Source: Peptococcaceae bacterium BRH_c23 (GTDB lineage Bacteria > Bacillota_B > Desulfitobacteriia > Desulfitobacteriales > Desulfitobacteriaceae). Taken from it: a stretch of DNA of 21,220 bases. Within the stretch, counting starts at the first letter, position 1; each line of letters starts with the position of its first letter. The translations under genes and the position numbers were made by a program. The notes below the pieces were generated by a model, which saw nothing but the letters and a program-made list of their open reading frames with translations, had not been told where the DNA came from and did not search any database. The DNA lies in assembly GCA_000961805.1 (NCBI GenBank), contig LADV01000056.1:1-21220 (forward strand). The letters run 5' to 3'. Positions 17,852 through 21,220 of the stretch are shown in pieces.

Positions 17852-17889
17852 TCGATGTTCAACTTAAGTTGACCGAGTTCATCCTCATT
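17852..17889. repeat. Dispersed degenerate repeat, copy A
   Basis: TCGATGTTCAACTTAAGTTG followed by ACCGAGTTCATCCTCAT is about 75-80 % identical by eye to 18639-18675. Both copies are preceded by GAGACTC and lie in intergenic DNA on either side of the lipoprotein gene. Confidence 0.5.
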
Positions 17890-17920
17890 GTGCCGCGCAC
17901 CGATAGAGGTCTAATATATG

Positions 17921-17948
17921 CGAAGAACCAAGGCTAAGCCTCGGTTCT
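17921..17948 (-). terminator. Terminator hairpin after the lipoprotein gene
   Basis: On the minus strand AGAACCGAGGC pairs with GCCTTGGTTCT (11 bp, one G-T pair, 3-nt loop). It is about 25 nt after the stop. The T-tract is poor. Confidence 0.55.
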
Positions 17949-17970
17949 GTATTGTTTACCTGGTCCTTAC

Positions 17971-18522
17971 TTATTCCTGCGGTACTGATACCGTCATAAC
18001 TGCCACAGTCTTATCGCTACTATCCTTAAAGGGAATATAGACCTTCAGATATCCGCCGCTTAGAGTACTAGTAGTCGTTCCACTTTTCATAACCTCTCCA
18101 ACCGTTGCTGGGGTGGCATAACCTTTTAGAACCCTTGCAGTGCCTTGTAAAACACTAGAAGAGATTCTTTCTTCACCCACGAAAATAGATACCCCCATAG
18201 TATCCGGGAACAAGGCTGCAACGTCATCCACTATTTTATGATTACCATTTTCAGTGTAGGAACCTTTACTTAAAGTGGTTCCGGTTACTTTCCAGTCCCC
18301 GGGATAGTTTTTACTAAGCAGGTCATTTATTTTGGTTTCCACATCAACCCGGCTCACTTTGCCCCCAGGTTGAACTGGGGTTTCAGCAGGATGCCCTTCC
18401 GGTGTTAGTGTCGCATTGTTGGGTTGGGGTGCGGGTGCTGGAGTTACAGGTTTTTTTGCACAACCAACAAAAGAAACCATTAATATCAGGATAGTTACAA
18501 CCAGTAAAAGTTTCTTAACCAT
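17971..18522 (-). CDS. Unrecognised secreted lipoprotein
   Basis: A protein of 183 residues from ATG 18522 with a consensus AAGGAGG. The N-terminus MVKKLLLVVTILILMVSF ends in a lipobox VGC with lipidated C21, so it should be anchored on the outer face of the cytoplasmic membrane. A Pro/Ala-rich linker (about 25-50) follows, then a folded domain of about 130 residues starting VDVETKINDLLSKNYPGDW. The end (YLKVYIPFKDSSDKTVAVMTVSVPQ) looks like beta strands. I do not recognise the domain. The gene lies downstream of hom with 236 nt between them and has its own ribosome binding site. No functional link to the neighbours is visible. Confidence 0.8.
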   Translation of the reverse strand: MVKKLLLVVTILILMVSFVGCAKKPVTPAPAPQPNNATLTPEGHPAETPVQPGGKVSRVDVETKINDLLSKNYPGDWKVTGTTLSKGSYTENGNHKIVDDVAALFPDTMGVSIFVGEERISSSVLQGTARVLKGYATPATVGEVMKSGTTTSTLSGGYLKVYIPFKDSSDKTVAVMTVSVPQE

Positions 18523-18638
18523 TGTTCCTCCTTATTTGTTGTAAATGAGCGGTTTAGAAAAATCAGACTGTATGCCACTCTGTGTTAATATTTATTTACC
18601 ATTTTTCAGAAAGCCATTCATCCAATCGCGAGACTCCC

Positions 18639-18675
18639 TCGATATTCGAGCTTAGTTGAACGAGTTCACTCTTAT
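18639..18675. repeat. Dispersed degenerate repeat, copy B
   Basis: TCGATATTCGAGCTTAGTTG followed by AACGAGTTCACTCTTAT matches copy A (17852-17889) with a few substitutions and one-base gaps. It lies between hom and the lipoprotein gene. Confidence 0.5.
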
Positions 18676-18758
18676 GCTATTTGACCCTAGTATAAAAAGG
18701 CGTCTTTAAAGTTTTTTGATCCCCTAGAAGCTGCCCTTAAGAAAATTGCTTGGGTATC

Positions 18759-19766
18759 TTATCTCCCGGCCTGTAGAAAACCTTTATCGCGCTCCACGAG
18801 AACCCTCTCCGCCGCCTCCATAATATCGGCCAAAACAGCCCCTCCAGTGGCTAACCCACCCGCTCCCGGGCCGCTCCAGAAAAGCTCGCCAGCTAAAAGT
18901 GTCCGCAAAGAGAGGGCATTTTGCACCCCAGAGACTCGACTTAACAAATCGGTATCCGGTAACCATTCAACTCCAACTCTGATTTCTTGCTTTTGTGGTT
19001 TAGCACGGGCGATCAATTTGGGAATGCGTCCTTGTCCCTTCTCCAAAGCAATTTGCACTTTATCCAACTGTTCGATTCCAGCCATCGTCACATCTTTAAG
19101 CTGAATATCCAAATCGAAACACTCTCGACAGAGAATTACTAATTTACAGGCGGCATCTAAGCCACTAACATCCATTGAAGGATCAGCTTCGGCATACCCT
19201 GCTTTCTGAGCAAGACGGAGTGCAGTGGAATAATCTTCGCCTAAATCATGCATCCTGGTTAAAATAAAGTTCGTTGTGCCATTAAAAATCCCTTGGACTT
19301 CTTCCACTCGATCTCCACAAAGCCCCCGTTGAATTGTGCGTAAGATTGGGATTCCGCCTAAAACACTTCCTTCATAGAGCAGGCCAGTCCCATTTCGGCG
19401 GGCAAGAGCCTTGAGTTCTGGGCCGTGTAAAGCAAGCAACAACTTATTGGCAGTTACAACCTGTTTTCTTTGCTCCAAGGCTTGCTTAATATAGGCATAA
19501 GCTGGTTGTTCTCCGCCCATTACTTCTACCACGATATCAATTTCCGGATCCTCCAAAATATCTCGGGCATTCGTTGTAAATTCAGGTAAACCAACGACTC
19601 TTTTCTTTTTAGGATCTTGAACCAAGGCCCTTTGAATTTTTAGTGGAGCGCCAAGTCGACGGCAAATATTATTAATCTGCAAATTAATTCCTTGGACAAG
19701 ACCCTGACCTACTATTCCAAACCCCAGTAACCCCACTCGTACATCCTCTTTATCATTTCTCAACAT
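18759..19766 (-). CDS. hom: Homoserine dehydrogenase, short form without ACT domain, S-box controlled
   Basis: A protein of 335 residues from ATG 19766, preceded by AAAAGGGG. The longer frame from 19823 starts within the riboswitch terminator and is rejected. It reduces aspartate semialdehyde to homoserine. The Rossmann motif GLLGFGIVGQG is near residue 11. The family core is seen in VVTANKLLLALHG, GSVLGGIPI, the FNGTTNFILTRM signature and DVSGLDAACKL. It ends at GAGGLATGGAVLADIMEAAERV, without the C-terminal ACT domain that gives threonine inhibition in the usual 430-residue Firmicute enzymes. With a SAM-I riboswitch upstream, it appears dedicated to methionine supply and regulated by SAM rather than threonine. 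Confidence 0.95.
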   Translation of the reverse strand: MLRNDKEDVRVGLLGFGIVGQGLVQGINLQINNICRRLGAPLKIQRALVQDPKKKRVVGLPEFTTNARDILEDPEIDIVVEVMGGEQPAYAYIKQALEQRKQVVTANKLLLALHGPELKALARRNGTGLLYEGSVLGGIPILRTIQRGLCGDRVEEVQGIFNGTTNFILTRMHDLGEDYSTALRLAQKAGYAEADPSMDVSGLDAACKLVILCRECFDLDIQLKDVTMAGIEQLDKVQIALEKGQGRIPKLIARAKPQKQEIRVGVEWLPDTDLLSRVSGVQNALSLRTLLAGELFWSGPGAGGLATGGAVLADIMEAAERVLVERDKGFLQAGR

Positions 19767-19801
19767 TCTATCCCCTTTTCTTCTGAGTGTTGTCTGAGGA
19801 T

Positions 19802-19833
19802 AATAAAAAACTCTTCTTTTCAAAGAAGAGTTT
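19802..19833 (-). terminator. SAM riboswitch expression-platform terminator
   Basis: AAACTCTTCTTT and AAAGAAGAGTTT (19808-19833) form a perfect hairpin followed by a T-tract on the minus strand. It is directly between the S-box aptamer and the hom start. Confidence 0.9.
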
Positions 19834-19853
19834 GCAGATAGCCTTCAGCTCAA

Positions 19854-19950
19854 CTCATCTTTCAGGAAAATCCTGCAGGAATTAGCACCACTGCCTCAAA
19901 GGCCGGTTGCTGGGTTTCATCGGGCCAGTCCCTCCACCACTCTTAATGAG
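19854..19950 (-). ncRNA. SAM-I riboswitch (S-box leader) of hom
   Basis: Read on the minus strand, the conserved S-box core is present. GAGTGGTGGAGGGACTGGCC is followed by CGATGAAACCC, AGCAACCGGCC, GGTGCTAATTCCTGC and GAAAGATGAG. P1 closes as CTCAT with ATGAG. High SAM should stabilise the aptamer and allow the downstream terminator, turning hom off. Confidence 0.97.
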
Positions 19951-19974
19951 AACTTTATATTTAATTATCTTCAT

Positions 19975-20004
19975 ATGATATAACATTAAAAGAACATCTG
20001 TCAA
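19975..20004 (-). promoter_or_regulatory. Sigma-A promoter of the S-box/hom transcript
   Basis: On the minus strand a perfect TTGACA (complement of 19999-20004) is followed at 16 or 18 nt by TATATC or TATCAT. Transcription would begin near 19968, just before the riboswitch. Confidence 0.7.
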
Positions 20005-20097
20005 TAAATTTAGATTTAATCAACTGCAAACTGACTGCAATCAACTATTTAGAACTTTGATTCCGTCCTCTTTTTCCAGAAGATTCCTACCTGAAAA

Positions 20098-20544
20098 ATG
20101 TATGTTCTAATTTTGTCTAACCATACTAAATCCATGAGAACACTTAAGCGCTTCTTAATTTACGGAATCATTGGTCTTGTCCTTGAGGTCATATATACGG
20201 GTTTGGCCTCCCTCTTCAGAGGGGATTTAAGCATGCAAGGGTTTACCTTTTTAGTGATGATGCCCATTTATGGGCTGGCAGTCTTTCTCGAACCCGTGCA
20301 TACCCACATACGGCCTTTACCTTGGTGGAGCCGCGGGCTAATATATTTAGCCACGATCTGGGTGATAGAATATTCTAGTGGGGTTATTTTGGCAGGAGTC
20401 TTAGGTGATTGTCCCTGGCACTATAGTGACATATTAAACGTCAATGGATACATTACCCTTCGTATGGCCCCCGAATGGTTCCTTGCTGGATTGGGATTTG
20501 AAGTCCTTCATGATTATTTAGACAAGTTGCCTTTCGAAATCTAA
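20098..20544 (+). CDS. CmpB-type putative ABC-transporter (type IV) membrane protein
   Basis: A protein of 148 residues with about four hydrophobic segments (about 18-40, 48-65, 78-100, 122-138). The motif GDCPWHYSD..NVNGYITL fits the ABC_trans_CmpB family, whose members have W-x-Y-s and G-x-I-x-L in this region. The function of the family is poorly known. The start is uncertain: neither ATG 20098 nor ATG 20134 (MRTLKRFLIYG) has a good ribosome binding site, and the second would fit an N-terminal TM protein equally well. It is divergent from the hom transcript and followed by a terminator. No ATPase gene is nearby. Confidence 0.7.
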   Translation: MYVLILSNHTKSMRTLKRFLIYGIIGLVLEVIYTGLASLFRGDLSMQGFTFLVMMPIYGLAVFLEPVHTHIRPLPWWSRGLIYLATIWVIEYSSGVILAGVLGDCPWHYSDILNVNGYITLRMAPEWFLAGLGFEVLHDYLDKLPFEI

Positions 20545-20580
20545 GGGGGCTGCTCTGACTTCGCTTTGAAGTCCATAAAA

Positions 20581-20610
20581 GAGAGGATTGTAGCATTCCA
20601 CAATCCTCTC
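20581..20610 (+). terminator. Intrinsic terminator after the CmpB-type gene
   Basis: GAGAGGATTGT (20581-20591) pairs perfectly with ACAATCCTCTC (20600-20610) around an 8-nt loop, followed by TCGTTTCT. A smaller hairpin, GACTTC/GAAGTC, lies at 20557-20573. Confidence 0.75.
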
Positions 20611-20755
20611 TCGTTTCTGAAATTTCGTGCGAAATATTCTTTGCAGGATTTTGCCTATTGTCCTAGACCCTTCCTCCCAGAAACTTTCCTTTTCTCTAAG
20701 TAGTTTCAACGGTTAAAGTGAGAATTCCTTTAATGAATAGTATTTTTTTACAATT

Positions 20756-21217
20756 CTATTCTGCCAACTCAGCAAATTTTTCATCAACGCCAAGACCATT
20801 TTTATGGCCCGTATCTCTATGGCAATTGTTGCACCCTACACCGTTTTTAATAAGCTTGGCATGGTTTTTAGGCATAAGCGGTGCATTTGTTTCAGATTTA
20901 AAATTACCTGTATGACAGTTGATGCAATTAGTATCATAATAAACCGCCCTAAAGGTAAAGTAGTCACCTTTAATATGCAGACTTAAATCTTTTATACCAC
21001 GAACCGTTGTATCTAGTCTATGGAACGGTCCTCTGGTCTTATGACAGTGCATGCAATCGATATTCTTATGAGGTGATTCTTGCCAAGATGCATGGTATGG
21101 CTCAACTTCGTGGCATTTCTTACACGATGAAGGATCCATATACCAAGCATAGGTAAACCTAAAAGCGATATATACTACTAAGAAAAACCTCGGCTGCGCC
21201 TCGGTCCTTTTATTCAT
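20756..21217 (-). CDS. Four-haem c-type cytochrome, NapC/NirT-like, at the right edge
   Basis: A protein of 153 residues from ATG 21217. It has four CXXCH haem-binding motifs (CKKCH, CMHCH, CINCH, CNNCH). Spacing and context (DPSSCKKCHEVEPYHASW, SPHKNIDCMHCH) fit the NapC/NirT/NrfH family, which passes electrons from menaquinol to periplasmic or surface reductases. A short hydrophobic N-terminal stretch (FFLVVYIAFRFTYAWY) could be the membrane anchor, but it is shorter and less typical than usual. A TAG lies directly before the ATG, so the frame cannot extend further left on the protein. The ribosome binding site would be off the window. The N-terminus may be shifted by an upstream frameshift, so the start is uncertain. 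Confidence 0.85.
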   Translation of the reverse strand: MNKRTEAQPRFFLVVYIAFRFTYAWYMDPSSCKKCHEVEPYHASWQESPHKNIDCMHCHKTRGPFHRLDTTVRGIKDLSLHIKGDYFTFRAVYYDTNCINCHTGNFKSETNAPLMPKNHAKLIKNGVGCNNCHRDTGHKNGLGVDEKFAELAE

Positions 21218-21220
21218 CTA

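Noticed and set aside
19767..19823. 19-residue N-terminal extension of homoserine dehydrogenase
   Set aside because: It would start within the riboswitch terminator; the ATG at 19766 has a good ribosome binding site and fits the family start.

Overview
The window looks like the chromosome of an anaerobic Firmicute of the Peptococcaceae type (Desulfosporosinus/Desulfitobacterium-like). The evidence is a Ni-CODH (CooS), non-pyrrolysine MttB-family demethylation genes, S-box control of a methionine gene, a multihaem cytochrome, moderate-to-low GC and GGAGG-type ribosome binding sites. The genus is an inference.

Left part (1-3.7 kb): the N-terminus of a Ni-dependent CO dehydrogenase (cooS, running off the left edge), a divergent YggT-family membrane protein, and a divergent pair made of a MocR/GntR-aminotransferase regulator and an EamA-type exporter.

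Middle (3.9-18 kb): a methylotrophic corrinoid methyltransferase island. On the minus strand, in transcription order, it has a BCCT transporter, an MtrH/MtgA-type methylcorrinoid:THF methyltransferase, a non-pyrrolysine MttB-family demethylase, a corrinoid protein, a second BCCT transporter and a DUF1638 protein. The order MtgA-MtgB-corrinoid protein-BCCT is, from memory, that of the glycine betaine demethylation locus of Desulfitobacterium hafniense. Glycine betaine or another quaternary amine is therefore the likely substrate. Facing it on the plus strand are a cytosolic PocR-domain sensor kinase, a REC-AraC response regulator (separated from the kinase by an oppositely oriented alanine dehydrogenase, ald), a PocR-AraC one-component regulator, and a second corrinoid protein directly coupled to that regulator. 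A working model: BCCT carriers import the amine; MttB methylates the corrinoid protein; the MtrH-like enzyme moves the methyl to tetrahydrofolate; the methyl then enters the Wood-Ljungdahl pathway, where a CODH such as CooS could act. The two PocR proteins would sense the substrate or methylation status. No corrinoid reductive activase (RamA type) is in the window.

Right part (18-21.2 kb): an unrecognised lipoprotein, a short ACT-less homoserine dehydrogenase behind a SAM-I riboswitch and terminator, a CmpB-type putative ABC-transporter membrane protein, and a four-haem NapC/NirT-like cytochrome at the right edge.

The most interesting elements are the PocR-AraC/orphan corrinoid protein operon; the two PocR sensors with the same Cys/His pattern; a 13-bp element shared upstream of the methyltransferase operon and the second BCCT gene; and the CX2C D-cluster motif in CooS.
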